DNA of 64,000 nt from Roseovarius sp. A-2 (GTDB lineage Bacteria > Pseudomonadota > Alphaproteobacteria > Rhodobacterales > Rhodobacteraceae). Below the pieces are notes generated by a model, which saw only the letters and a program-made list of their open reading frames with translations, was not told the origin of the DNA and made no database searches. Of this stretch, positions 27,674 to 36,057 are shown one piece after another (within the stretch, counting starts at the first letter, position 1; each line of letters begins with the position of its first letter). The position numbers and the translations under genes are program-made. The stretch is taken from the NCBI RefSeq assembly GCF_002072155.1, contig NZ_BDIY01000002.1, positions 310,001 through 374,000 on the forward strand, in the 5' to 3' direction.

Positions 27674-27985
27674 ATGGCAGCCATGATGCGGCAGCCCGAT
27701 CACCTGAGCCCCGAGACGTGGCTCGCGCAGTTCCTCGACTCACCCGAGGCGCGGCGCGGTGGCGTCGTGAAACGCCAGATTCGCGATGTAGAGCGCATTG
27801 CCGGGCGCGACAAGTTCCTGCACGAAGTCGAGAGGCGCGGCTTTCAGGTGATCGAGAACGGGCGGCACTTTGTCGTGTTCTGCAATTCCACGCCCCTGCG
27901 CCGGGTGCAGGGGCCAAGGGATTTGCAAATCCCTTGGCCAAGCCGCTTGCAAGCGGCTTGGAACGCGGTTTCCAAACCGCGTTGA
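27674..27985 (+). CDS. Small conserved hypothetical protein with repeat-derived C-terminus
   Basis: A 103-residue or shorter product (ATGs at 27674, 27683 and 27686 are all possible). The first 80 residues look like a genuine soluble domain: MRQPDHLSPETWLAQFLDSP, GGVVKRQIRDVERIAGRDKF and GFQVIENGRHFVVFCNS. I recognise no enzyme family. The last 25 residues (from QGPRDLQIPWP) are encoded by the palindrome array at 27912-28007, so the original C-terminus has been replaced or extended by repeat sequence. It lies between trpF and trpB, next to a CtrA-type box. Confidence 0.7.
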   Translation: MAAMMRQPDHLSPETWLAQFLDSPEARRGGVVKRQIRDVERIAGRDKFLHEVERRGFQVIENGRHFVVFCNSTPLRRVQGPRDLQIPWPSRLQAAWNAVSKPR

Positions 27986-28007
27986 AAGGCGTTTGCAAAC
28001 GCCTTTC
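27912..28007. repeat. Array of four abutting palindromes
   Basis: Four hairpin-forming palindromes are packed in 96 nt. H1 (27912-27939) has 14-nt arms GGCCAAGGGATTTG plus complement. H2 (27938-27961) has 12-nt arms CCAAGCCGCTTG. H3 (27962-27983) has 10-nt arms AACGCGGTTT with a CC centre. H4 (27984-28007) has 12-nt arms GAAAGGCGTTTG. H1, H2 and H4 are perfect to the centre. Every unit centres on TTxCAA, but the outer arm bases differ between units. There is no T-tract and no spacer pattern, so it is neither an ordinary terminator nor a CRISPR. Confidence 0.95.
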
Positions 28008-28066
28008 CCTTGCCCTCGCCCTGTCCTCGCACTAGGACATGCGGAAGCAAACAAGGGGCGTATCTC

Positions 28067-29299
28067 ATGGCCAACGATCTATTCAACTCCTTCATGACCG
28101 GCCCCGACGAGAAAGGCCGGTTCGGCGATTTCGGCGGGCGGTTCGTGTCGGAAACCCTCATGCCGCTTATCCTGGAACTGGAGGAGCAGTACGAGTATGC
28201 CAAGACCGACCAGAGCTTCTGGGACGAGATGCATGATCTTTGGACCCATTACGTGGGCCGACCCTCGCCGCTCTATTATGCCGACCGGTTGACGCAGCAT
28301 CTGGGCGGGGCCAAAATCTACCTCAAGCGCGACGAGCTGAACCATACCGGCGCGCATAAGATCAACAACGTGCTGGGTCAGATCATCCTTGCCCGCCGCA
28401 TGGGCAAGAGCCGGATTATCGCCGAGACGGGGGCAGGGCAGCACGGCGTCGCGACCGCAACGGTCTGCGCCAAGTTCGGGTTGCAATGCGTGGTCTACAT
28501 GGGGGCGCATGATGTCGAGAGGCAGGCGCCCAACGTGTTCCGCATGCGCCTGCTCGGGGCCGAGGTGATCCCCGTCACTTCCGGGCGCGGCACGCTTAAG
28601 GATGCGATGAACGACGCGCTGCGCGACTGGGTGACCAATGTGCGCGACACGTTCTATTGCATCGGCACGGTGGCGGGTCCGCACCCCTATCCGGCGATGG
28701 TGCGCGATTTTCAGTCGATCATCGGCAAGGAAACGCGCGAGCAGATGCAGGCCGCCGAGGGCCGTCTTCCCGACACGCTCGTGGCCGCCATCGGCGGCGG
28801 GTCGAACGCCATGGGGCTGTTTTATCCCTTCCTTGACGACAAGGAGGTGAACATCATCGGGGTGGAAGCCGGGGGCCACGGCGTCGACGACCGGATGGAG
28901 CATTGTGCAAGCCTGACCGGCGGCCGCCCCGGCGTGCTGCATGGCAACCGCACCTATTTGTTGCAGGATGGCGACGGGCAAATCCTCGAAGGGCATTCGA
29001 TCTCGGCCGGTCTCGATTACCCGGGTATTGGCCCCGAACATAGCTGGCTGCACGAGACGGGCCGCGCGCAGTATGTCTCGATCACCGACAAGGAGGCATT
29101 GGAGGCGTTTCAACTGAGCTGTGCGATGGAGGGGATCATCCCGGCGCTGGAGCCTTCTCATGCGCTTGCCCATGTGATGAAGATCGCCCCCGATCTGCCC
29201 CGTGATCACCTGCTGGTGATGAACATGTGCGGGCGTGGCGACAAGGACATCTTCACCGTGGCCAAGCATCTGGGCTTTGACATCGAGACCGGCGGATAA
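28067..29299 (+). CDS. trpB: Tryptophan synthase beta subunit
   Basis: A 410-residue PLP enzyme joining indole with serine to make tryptophan. The PLP lysine is near residue 98 in [13 protein letters not shown]. The phosphate-binding loop GGGSNAMG is near 245, and the C-terminal [12 protein letters not shown] carries the cofactor-ring contacts. The start [20 protein letters not shown] is normal. Its partner trpA is on the opposite strand 5.8 kb away, with pth, lldD, rplY and others between. Confidence 0.97.
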   Translation: MANDLFNSFMTGPDEKGRFGDFGGRFVSETLMPLILELEEQYEYAKTDQSFWDEMHDLWTHYVGRPSPLYYADRLTQHLGGAKIYLKRDELNHTGAHKINNVLGQIILARRMGKSRIIAETGAGQHGVATATVCAKFGLQCVVYMGAHDVERQAPNVFRMRLLGAEVIPVTSGRGTLKDAMNDALRDWVTNVRDTFYCIGTVAGPHPYPAMVRDFQSIIGKETREQMQAAEGRLPDTLVAAIGGGSNAMGLFYPFLDDKEVNIIGVEAGGHGVDDRMEHCASLTGGRPGVLHGNRTYLLQDGDGQILEGHSISAGLDYPGIGPEHSWLHETGRAQYVSITDKEALEAFQLSCAMEGIIPALEPSHALAHVMKIAPDLPRDHLLVMNMCGRGDKDIFTVAKHLGFDIETGG

Positions 29300-29322
29300 G
29301 GCAGGGGTAGGGGTACGGCACC

Positions 29323-30003
29323 TCAGCGGCCACGCACCCGGCGAAAGCACAGGATGCGCCCGCGTGAGGGGCCGGGATCATAGGTCAGCCCCGAGCCGGA
29401 CATGCAATCGACGATGCGCTGGATCACCGTGTCGGGATAGCGCCCCGGGTGCAGTTCCATCATCACCGACGTGACATGATCCGGCCAGGGAGCGTCAAAG
29501 AGATACGCCTCGGCCCCTTCGATATCCATAATCACCAGATGCGGGCGCGCCCGTTCCAGCAGCGCATCGAGTCCGAGCACTGGCACCTTGACAAGCCGGT
29601 CGGGGGCGCTGTCCTCATCCGCGATATGCCCAGCCCAAAAACTGCGCGCGCCGTCAAAGGCGATGGCGGCCTCGGTGCCTGCACGGCCCGTCACCGCGCC
29701 GTGCAACAGCGTCGCCGCCTCAGCCCCGTTGCGGTCCAGATTGGCGCGGATCACTGGCAGCATTGCCGGGTTCGCCTCGATCGTGGTGACGTTTTCAGCC
29801 CCCGCCACCCGCGCGCAGAGCGTTGCGATATAGCCGATCCCCGCGCCCAGTTCCAGCACCCGCTGGCCCTCGCGCAGGCGCATGCGGGCGGCCGCTGCCT
29901 CCTGCCCTTCGTATTTGCCCGAGGCGAGCTTGGCCGCGATCCGGTCATTGAGCAACTTCTCGGGCACATCAAGCGTGAGCCCGTCGATCTCATACTCTGC
30001 CAT
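29323..30003 (-). CDS. FkbM-family methyltransferase
   Basis: A 226-residue SAM-dependent methyltransferase. The SAM-binding motif I is LELGAGIGYIATLCA, followed by TIEANPAM (acidic residue for the ribose) and the FkbM-type HLVIMDIEGAEAYLF. No membrane segment. FkbM enzymes usually O-methylate sugars or polyketides, but the substrate here is not indicated. The gene is convergent with trpB and divergent from pth. Confidence 0.88.
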   Translation of the reverse strand: MAEYEIDGLTLDVPEKLLNDRIAAKLASGKYEGQEAAAARMRLREGQRVLELGAGIGYIATLCARVAGAENVTTIEANPAMLPVIRANLDRNGAEAATLLHGAVTGRAGTEAAIAFDGARSFWAGHIADEDSAPDRLVKVPVLGLDALLERARPHLVIMDIEGAEAYLFDAPWPDHVTSVMMELHPGRYPDTVIQRIVDCMSGSGLTYDPGPSRGRILCFRRVRGR

Positions 30004-30078
30004 GCCATCCTGTCCCTTGGTTGATTCCGTCAGGCCAAGGCCCTAGACCATCCTAAAGTGACGCAGGAGAAATGGGCA

Positions 30079-30765
30079 ATGCAGCTCTTCGTGGGCCTTG
30101 GAAATCCAGGGGCGAAATATGCGGGCAACCGCCACAATATCGGCTTCATGGCCGTCGACCGGATCGCCGAGGATCACGGGTTTGGCCCGTGGCGCGCCAA
30201 GTTTCAGGGCCATGTCAGCGAGGGCGTGTTGGAGGGCGAGAAGGTGATCCTTCTCAAGCCCGGGACCTTCATGAATCTCAGTGGGCAATCGGTGGGCGAG
30301 GCGATGCGCTTTTACAAGCTGATGCCGGGCGATGTAACGGTGTTTCACGACGAGCTCGACCTCGCCCCCGGCAAGCTGCGGGTCAAGACGGGCGGCGGGC
30401 ATGCGGGCCATAACGGTCTGCGCTCGATCCACGCCCATATCGGCGACGCCTATGCCCGCGTGCGGCTTGGCATCGGGCATCCGGGGCACAAGGACCGGGT
30501 GGCGGGTTATGTCTTGCAGGATTTCGCCAAGGCCGATCAGGATTGGATCGACGACATGATGCGCGGCATTGCCGACGGCGCGCCGTGGTTGGCACAGGGC
30601 AAGGCCGATCGGTTTCAGAACGCAGTCGCGCAGCGCATGGCCCCGGCGCGGCCCAAAGCGGAGCGCAGGGCAAAGCCTGCGCCCGCGCCAGAAGCCGAAA
30701 GAACGCAAGGTACGCAACAAGACGAGCGCAGCCCATTGCAAAAGCTTGTGGACCGGTTTCGCTAG
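30079..30765 (+). CDS. pth: Peptidyl-tRNA hydrolase
   Basis: A 228-residue enzyme that releases peptides from prematurely dropped peptidyl-tRNA. The start [20 protein letters not shown] has the catalytic His at residue 19 and Asn at residue 9. [11 protein letters not shown] and [13 protein letters not shown] are the other conserved blocks. The last 35 residues form a basic, Ala/Pro/Gln-rich tail longer than in E. coli, as in related alphaproteobacteria. The ATG at 30079 follows CAGGAGAAATGGGCA. Rhodobacters often pair pth with rplY; here lldD lies between. Confidence 0.95.
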   Translation: MQLFVGLGNPGAKYAGNRHNIGFMAVDRIAEDHGFGPWRAKFQGHVSEGVLEGEKVILLKPGTFMNLSGQSVGEAMRFYKLMPGDVTVFHDELDLAPGKLRVKTGGGHAGHNGLRSIHAHIGDAYARVRLGIGHPGHKDRVAGYVLQDFAKADQDWIDDMMRGIADGAPWLAQGKADRFQNAVAQRMAPARPKAERRAKPAPAPEAERTQGTQQDERSPLQKLVDRFR

Positions 30766-30780
30766 GTGGCGGGGGCGGGC

Positions 30781-30806
30781 GGCACTTTTGCGGCGGGTGA
30801 AGTGCC
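30781..30806 (+). terminator. Hairpin downstream of pth
   Basis: GGCACTT and AAGTGCC arms (7 bp) with a 12-nt loop lie 16 nt after the pth stop and are followed by TCTTGCCTCTT. The pyrimidine-rich tail is weak, so termination would be inefficient or Rho-aided. Confidence 0.4.
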
Positions 30807-30819
30807 TCTTGCCTCTTGA

Positions 30820-30849
30820 GCCGTTTTGGAACGGCGGATTTGTAATCCG
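30820..30849. repeat. Two small abutting hairpins upstream of lldD
   Basis: GCCGTT-TTGG-AACGGC (30820-30835) and CGGATT-TGT-AATCCG (30835-30849) share one base. The abutting arrangement and TT-xx-AA centres recall the array at 27.9 kb, possibly a degenerate copy. They lie between pth and lldD. Confidence 0.5.
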
Positions 30850-30924
30850 AGAAAACGGGCGCTTTACAACACATTAGGCCCCCAACCTTGCGACATAGTC
30901 GGTGATTGCGCGCCTGCTCCGGGG

Positions 30925-30945
30925 TTGGTAAAACAGTTTTACCAA
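30925..30945. promoter_or_regulatory. lldD: Perfect 21-bp palindromic operator candidate of lldD
   Basis: TTGGTAAAAC, a central A, then the exact complement GTTTTACCAA. It ends 16 nt before the lldD ATG and just before the GGAG ribosome site. Perfect 10+1+10 symmetry is typical of a dimeric repressor operator. The TGGTA/TACCA ends resemble sites of the FadR/LldR group of GntR regulators, although the spacing is longer than their usual core. No regulator gene is adjacent. Confidence 0.65.
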
Positions 30946-30961
30946 TTTCCGGAGTGCCCCC

Positions 30962-32125
30962 ATGCCCGTCATCACCAATATCGACGATCTCAAGCGGATC
31001 TACCGCCGCCGCGTGCCCAAGATGTTCTACGATTATGCGGAGTCGGGCAGTTGGACCGAGCAGACCTTTCGCGATAACACCACCGATTTCGACCGGATCT
31101 ACCTGAAACAGCGCGTCGCCATCGACATGACCGGGCGCAACCTGTCGACAAAGATGATCGGGCAGGACGTGGCGATGCCGGTGGGGCTCGCCCCCGTGGG
31201 CCTCACCGGCATGCAACATGCCGATGGCGAGATCAAGGCGGCGCGCGCCGCCGAAAAATTCGGCGTGCCCTTCACCCTCTCGACCATGTCGATTTGTTCC
31301 ATCGAGGATGTGGCAGAGAACACCGAAAAGCCGTTCTGGTTTCAGGTCTACACCCTCAAGGACGACGATTTCATGCAGCGGCTGTTCGACCGCGCGCGCG
31401 ACGCCAAGTGCTCGGCGGCAATGATCACGGTCGATTTGCAAATGTTGGGTCAGCGGCATAAGGACCTCAAGAACGGCCTTTCGGCCCCGCCCAAGCTGAC
31501 GCCCGCCAGCGTGGCGAATATGATGACCAAGGTCCAGTGGGGGCTGGGAATGCTGGGCACCCGGCGGCGCAGCTTCGGCAATATCGTGGGGCACGCCAAG
31601 GGTGTCTCGGATCCCTCTTCGCTCACCACATGGACGGCGGAGGCGTTCGATCAGGCGCTCGACTGGGACCGGATCCGGGTGTTTCGCAAGATGTGGGATG
31701 GCCCGCTCATCATCAAGGGCATCATGGACCCGCGCGACGCGCTCGAGGCGCTGAACGTGGGTGCGGATGCGATCATCGTTTCGAACCACGGCGGGCGGCA
31801 GCTTGACGGTGCCCTCTCGGCCATTCGCGCCCTGCCCGCGATCATGGATGCCGTGGGCGACAAGATCGAGGTGCATCTCGACAGCGGCATCCGCTCGGGT
31901 CAGGACGTGCTCAAGGCGCTCAGCCTCGGCGCGAAAGGCACCTATATCGGGCGTGCCTTCGTCTACGGGTTGGGTGCCATGGGCGAGGCGGGCGTCACCA
32001 AGACGCTGGAGGTGATCCAAAAGGAGTTGGACACCACCATGGGCCTCTGCGGGCGGCGCGATGTGAATGAACTCGACCGCGATATTCTAATGGTGCCGAA
32101 GGGATTTTCAGGCGAGTGGGAGTGA
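30962..32125 (+). CDS. lldD: FMN-dependent L-lactate dehydrogenase / alpha-hydroxy-acid oxidase
   Basis: A 387-residue flavoenzyme of the LldD family, oxidising L-lactate to pyruvate with electrons passed to the respiratory chain. It starts ITNIDDLKRIYRRRVPKMFY. The active-site His near residue 274 is in the classic SNHGGRQLDGA motif, and LDSGIRSGQDVLKAL binds the FMN phosphate. It is a single gene between pth and rplY, with its own palindromic operator candidate directly upstream, suggesting independent, substrate-responsive control. Confidence 0.92.
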   Translation: MPVITNIDDLKRIYRRRVPKMFYDYAESGSWTEQTFRDNTTDFDRIYLKQRVAIDMTGRNLSTKMIGQDVAMPVGLAPVGLTGMQHADGEIKAARAAEKFGVPFTLSTMSICSIEDVAENTEKPFWFQVYTLKDDDFMQRLFDRARDAKCSAAMITVDLQMLGQRHKDLKNGLSAPPKLTPASVANMMTKVQWGLGMLGTRRRSFGNIVGHAKGVSDPSSLTTWTAEAFDQALDWDRIRVFRKMWDGPLIIKGIMDPRDALEALNVGADAIIVSNHGGRQLDGALSAIRALPAIMDAVGDKIEVHLDSGIRSGQDVLKALSLGAKGTYIGRAFVYGLGAMGEAGVTKTLEVIQKELDTTMGLCGRRDVNELDRDILMVPKGFSGEWE

Positions 32126-32144
32126 TACCCTCGTGGCAAGCGGC

Positions 32145-32170
32145 GGAATTTGAGTATTTTGCGAGAAGAA
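32145..32170 (+). repeat. Intergenic GAGTATTT motif, copy after lldD
   Basis: GGAATTTGAGTATTTTGCGA followed by GAAGAA, 20 nt after the lldD stop. It matches the core shared with copies near 14.1, 51.0 and 61.3 kb. Confidence 0.45.
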
Positions 32171-32285
32171 GCCGCAGACCTTGCCGTTTGACCCTTTTCA
32201 AGCAAGCCAGCGTGCTCTATAGGCGCAATTTCACGCGGGGCTACAGCCTTGGAGGAGCCCCGCTCTAACCTATGGAGAATTCAAA

Positions 32286-32933
32286 ATGGCTGGAGAAATT
32301 CCTGATCTTCACGCCCAGGAACGCACGGGGACGGGCAAGGGCGCCGCTCGTGCGGTGCGCCGTGCGCATCTGGTTCCGGGTATCGTATTTGGTGGCGACA
32401 AAGAGCCGCTGCCCATCCAACTGCCCTATAATGCGCTGATCAAGCGCCTGAAGGCGGGACGGTTCAAGTCCACGCTCTTCAACCTCAAGGTTGAGGGCCA
32501 GGAGGATGTGCGCGTGATCTGCCGCGACGTGCAGCGCGATATCGTCAAGGACCTGCCGACGCATGTCGATTTCATGCGCCTGCGCCGGACCACCAAGATC
32601 AATCTCTTCATCCATGTCGAATTCGAGGGCGAGGAAGAGTGCAAGGCGCTGCGCAAGGGCGGCGTGTTGACCATCGTACGCCCCGAGGTCGAGCTTGTGG
32701 TGACAGCAGGGGACATCCCCGAGAAGATCACCGTGGACCTGACAAAGATGGAAAATATCGGTGACACGCTGACCATTTCCATGGTCGACCTGCCGGCCGG
32801 TGCCAAGCCGACGATCGACCGCGACTTTGTGATCTGCAACATCTCCGCGCCCTCTGCGCTGCGCAGCCAGGAGGATGATGAGGAAGAGGATCAGGTCGAA
32901 GAGACCGGCGAAGAGGCCACCGAAGAGGCGTGA
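32286..32933 (+). CDS. rplY: 50S ribosomal protein L25/general stress protein Ctc
   Basis: A 215-residue long-form (CTC-type) L25 that binds 5S rRNA. The N-terminal L25 domain shows [20 protein letters not shown]. The middle [20 protein letters not shown] and the C-terminal beta domain are typical. The protein ends in a strongly acidic tail ([20 protein letters not shown]), common in alphaproteobacteria. A strong terminator follows at 32962. The long upstream gap (160 nt) should carry its own promoter. Confidence 0.95.
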   Translation: MAGEIPDLHAQERTGTGKGAARAVRRAHLVPGIVFGGDKEPLPIQLPYNALIKRLKAGRFKSTLFNLKVEGQEDVRVICRDVQRDIVKDLPTHVDFMRLRRTTKINLFIHVEFEGEEECKALRKGGVLTIVRPEVELVVTAGDIPEKITVDLTKMENIGDTLTISMVDLPAGAKPTIDRDFVICNISAPSALRSQEDDEEEDQVEETGEEATEEA

Positions 32934-32961
32934 CCTCTGGCTCACCTTTTCGAGAACACGG

Positions 32962-32995
32962 AAACGCGGCCGCCGGAAACGGGGCCGCGTTTTTT
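32962..32995 (+). terminator. Rho-independent terminator of rplY
   Basis: Ten-bp GC-rich arms, AAACGCGGCC at 32962-32971 and GGCCGCGTTT at 32983-32992, with an 11-nt loop. The T run reaches 32995. It lies 29 nt after the rplY stop, between convergent genes. Confidence 0.9.
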
Positions 32996-33009
32996 CATGG
33001 CCACGCAGA

Positions 33010-33381
33010 TCAGGCCGGCGCGTGCTGTTTCAAGACCTTCAGCGGCACGAGATCGAGCGCGCGCTGATGCGTCGCTTCGAGCCGCACCTGTGGCGCGCAA
33101 CCCTCGTCATGGGCCTGCAGGAAGCGTGCTGCGCACAGGCACCACTGATCGCCGGGCTTGAGCCCGGCAAAGCCGAATTCGGGGCGCGGCGTGCTCAGGT
33201 CGTTGCCGACATATTTCGAATAGGCGAGGAATTCGGCGGTCATCAGCGCGCAGACCGTGTGGCTGCCGTGATCCTGCGTGCAGGTGTTGCAATGCCCGTC
33301 GCGAAAAAAACCCGTGACCGGGTCGGCAGAACATTGTGCGAGCGTCCCGCCCAGCACATTGACCGATTTCTCCATCTCCAT
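33010..33381 (-). CDS. DUF2237 family protein
   Basis: A 123-residue Cys-rich protein of the DUF2237 family. It shows SVNVLGGTLAQCSADPVTGF, CNTCTQDHGSHTVCALMTAEF and FGFAGLKPGDQWCLCAARF. Multiple Cys and His residues suggest metal binding, but the function is unknown. It follows the ABM-domain gene by 19 nt on the same strand, so they are probably co-transcribed. It is convergent with rplY. Confidence 0.87.
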   Translation of the reverse strand: MEMEKSVNVLGGTLAQCSADPVTGFFRDGHCNTCTQDHGSHTVCALMTAEFLAYSKYVGNDLSTPRPEFGFAGLKPGDQWCLCAARFLQAHDEGCAPQVRLEATHQRALDLVPLKVLKQHAPA

Positions 33382-33400
33382 TGCGCGCCCTTCCTGTCTG

Positions 33401-33721
33401 TCAGTGTTCCTTGAGTACCGTCTCGAAGCCCTCGAACTGTGGCGGTCCCATCAGTGCATCGCGCGTCGTCCGGTTGCCTGCGTCCTTATGCGCCGCACGG
33501 AATGCCTCGGATCTGGTCCATGCGTCGAAGGCGTCGCGGCTCTCCCAGATGACGTGGCTGGAATAGAGCCTGTGCCCCTCGCTCTCTGGCCCCTTGAGCA
33601 GGCGAAACTCGCGAAAGCCCGGAACCTCGTCGAGATGGCTCTCGCGCTCGGCCCACATGCGCTCAAACTCGGCCTCGTGGCCGGGTTTTACCTGAAAGCG
33701 GTTCATCGCGATGAATGTCAT
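33401..33721 (-). CDS. Antibiotic biosynthesis monooxygenase (ABM) domain protein
   Basis: A 106-residue dimeric alpha/beta barrel protein. The start at 33721 gives MTFIAMNRFQVKPGHEAEFE, the usual ABM first strand; FREFRLLKGPESEG and SSHVIWESRDAFDAWTRSEAF follow. Members include quinol monooxygenases and IsdG-type haem-degrading enzymes. The Asn, Trp and His pattern (NRF, IWES, AAH) resembles the haem-degrading type, but that assignment is tentative. Confidence 0.84.
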   Translation of the reverse strand: MTFIAMNRFQVKPGHEAEFERMWAERESHLDEVPGFREFRLLKGPESEGHRLYSSHVIWESRDAFDAWTRSEAFRAAHKDAGNRTTRDALMGPPQFEGFETVLKEH

Positions 33722-33824
33722 GTCGTGCCCTTCTGTCCTGTCTGCGTGAAAGGCTGGCTTTGGTCCTTTGGGCCCAATCGCTTGCAAGGGCACTATAGCG
33801 CCATGGGCACGCGCGGCAAGCCGG

Positions 33825-34988
33825 TCAGAGCGCGGCGGCGATGCGGCGCAGCATGGCGATGTTGCCGGTCTTGACGCCCGGTTCGCGAAAGCCGCGGTCG
33901 GCGGAGGTGACCACGATCACCGCGTCGCGTGCCCGGTCGATATAGATGTATTGCCCGTAGATGCCATGGCCGAAGACCTCGCCCGCCTGCGCATCCTCCG
34001 GCATCCACCATTGATAGCCATATTGCAACGCGCCCTCTGGCGTGGGCGCGCTCGGGGTGGTCGAGGCTTTGATCCAGTCCTCTGGCACTATCTGTTGTCC
34101 CCGGTAGCGGCCCATCTGTTCCACCATCAGGCCGAAGCGGGCATAGTCGCGCGTGGTCACGTTCAGCCCGCCAAGGCTAAAGGCCACCCCCTCGCCATCG
34201 CTGAGGTAATAGGGCTCCGCCTCGAAGCCCATAGGCTGGATGATGTGCTCCGACAGAAGCGCGGGCAAGTCGCGACCGGTCGCCCCGCGCAGCACCATGG
34301 CGAGAGCATGGGTGTCGATCGAGATGTATTTCCAGCGGGTGCCGGGCGGGGCTGCGCGGGCCGTCAGATCGGCGGCGAACCCGTCCATCGTACCGCCGAG
34401 CGCCAGTACCCGGCCCATGCGATTGATGTCGGAATCGTAATCCAGGTAATCTTCGTCGAACTCCAACCCGCTGGTCATCTGCAAAAGCTGGCGAACGGTG
34501 GTGCCGTCATAGGCGCTACCCTGCAATTGCTGGGCGTAGCGGGTCACCGGATCTTCAAGCGACCCGATCTGCCCCTCGGCCAGCGCAATGCCGATGAGCG
34601 TCGACAGAAAGCTCTTGGCGACCGACCAACTGATCCGCCGGTCCTGCGCCTTGGTGCCCTGAAAGTAGCGTTCATGCACGATGCGACCTTTATGGAGCAC
34701 CAGAAGCGAGGTGACGCTGCGTTCACTGATCCATGTCTCGACGTCCTCAGGCAGGGTCATCTGGGGGCCCTCGGGCAAGGGCGAGACCGGCAAGTCGCCG
34801 CGCGGCACCGGCAGGGTCAGAAAGGCGCGGTTCATGTTAGAGAAATTCGCGACGATCCGGTCCGCGTCAAAGAGCGTGTTGACCGCCCATAACCGCGTGA
34901 TCGCCTCGCGTTTCCACAGGCCCACGACCGCCATCGCGACGACCAGCGCGAGCAAGATCCGGATCGCCCATTTCACGAATGCGCGCAT
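33825..34988 (-). CDS. Serine beta-lactamase-like hydrolase (class C fold)
   Basis: A 387-residue protein of the beta-lactamase/DD-peptidase/esterase superfamily. An N-terminal membrane anchor or signal (WAIRILLALVVAMAVVGLW) places it on the periplasmic face. The active-site S122-V-A-K motif is followed by Tyr221 in YISIDTHALA and by His341-Gly in HGIYGQY replacing the KTG box. That pattern suits an esterase or peptidase more than a true beta-lactamase. It is a single gene. Confidence 0.88.
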   Translation of the reverse strand: MRAFVKWAIRILLALVVAMAVVGLWKREAITRLWAVNTLFDADRIVANFSNMNRAFLTLPVPRGDLPVSPLPEGPQMTLPEDVETWISERSVTSLLVLHKGRIVHERYFQGTKAQDRRISWSVAKSFLSTLIGIALAEGQIGSLEDPVTRYAQQLQGSAYDGTTVRQLLQMTSGLEFDEDYLDYDSDINRMGRVLALGGTMDGFAADLTARAAPPGTRWKYISIDTHALAMVLRGATGRDLPALLSEHIIQPMGFEAEPYYLSDGEGVAFSLGGLNVTTRDYARFGLMVEQMGRYRGQQIVPEDWIKASTTPSAPTPEGALQYGYQWWMPEDAQAGEVFGHGIYGQYIYIDRARDAVIVVTSADRGFREPGVKTGNIAMLRRIAAAL

Positions 34989-35138
34989 GACGGGGGCCTC
35001 CTTTGGATGAAAACAGAGCCGATCAGAGAACGGAAATCAAGTCTGATGCAGCGGCTAGGTTGATCGGTTGACGCCGCTCGTCCTCAGGACATATGCGCGG
35101 CTCATCTCTGAAACCGGCACGGTCCGCATCAGGTTACG

Positions 35139-35930
35139 TCACGCCCGGTGCGCACCCTCTGCCAGACCGCGCACGAAATCGAGCACGCCCGAGACCGGCG
35201 CGCCCTTGGCGATTTCGCCGACAATGGCAGAGCCCACGACACAGCCGTCGGCAACGCTGGCAATCGTTTGTGCGGTTTCGGGGCTGCGGATGCCGAAGCC
35301 GACGATCACCGGCAGATCGGTTTGCGCCTTGATGCGGGTCACCTCGGGGCCGACATCCGCCGCCTCTGCTGCCGCCGCCCCGGTGATCCCGGTGATCGAG
35401 ACGTAATAGACAAAACCGGAGGTGTTCTCGAGCACCTTGGGCAGGCGCCTGTCATCGGTGGTGGGGGTGGCGAGGCGGATGAAGTTGAGCCCGGCCCGTG
35501 ATGCCGGAATGCACAGCTCGTCGTCTTCCTCGGGGGGCAGGTCGACTACGATCAGGCCGTCGATACCGGCGGTTTTGGCATCGGTCAGGAACCGCTCCAC
35601 CCCGCGATTGTAGATCGGATTGTAATAGCCCATCAGCACGATCGGTGTCGTGTCGTCCGCCTCGCGGAACTCGCGCGCCATGTGCAGCGTTTTCTCCAGC
35701 GTCATGCCGCCTGCAAGCGCGCGCTGACCGGCCAGCTGAATGGTCGGCCCGTCGGCCATCGGATCGGTGAAGGGCACGCCCAGTTCGATGATATCGACAC
35801 CCGCCTCCGGCAGCCCCTTCATCACCTCGAGCGAGCGTTTGTAATCCGGATCGCCCGCCATGATGTAGGAGACGAACGCCTTTTTACCGGCGGCTTTCAG
35901 CTCTGCGAATTTCGCGTCGATACGTGTCAT
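35139..35930 (-). CDS. trpA: Tryptophan synthase alpha subunit
   Basis: A 263-residue TIM barrel that splits indole-3-glycerol phosphate and passes indole to TrpB. The catalytic Glu49 and Asp60 fall in the block [14 protein letters not shown], at the same positions as in the E. coli enzyme. The start at 35930 ([20 protein letters not shown]) is the family norm. It is divergent from ychF and not co-transcribed with trpB. Confidence 0.96.
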   Translation of the reverse strand: MTRIDAKFAELKAAGKKAFVSYIMAGDPDYKRSLEVMKGLPEAGVDIIELGVPFTDPMADGPTIQLAGQRALAGGMTLEKTLHMAREFREADDTTPIVLMGYYNPIYNRGVERFLTDAKTAGIDGLIVVDLPPEEDDELCIPASRAGLNFIRLATPTTDDRRLPKVLENTSGFVYYVSITGITGAAAAEAADVGPEVTRIKAQTDLPVIVGFGIRSPETAQTIASVADGCVVGSAIVGEIAKGAPVSGVLDFVRGLAEGAHRA

Positions 35931-36057
35931 GCGGGCCTGTCCTTCGAATGGGTCCGTGCGGGTTTGGCGCAAAGCGGGGGGGAAATCAATGCCCGGCTTG
36001 ACCTTGCCCCGCGTAAACCCGTAGATGCGCGCAATTCACCGCAGGAAAGGGGCTGTC

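Noticed and set aside
27912..28007. CRISPR array or tandem terminators
   Set aside because: Units abut without spacers, are not identical in sequence and lack T-tracts.
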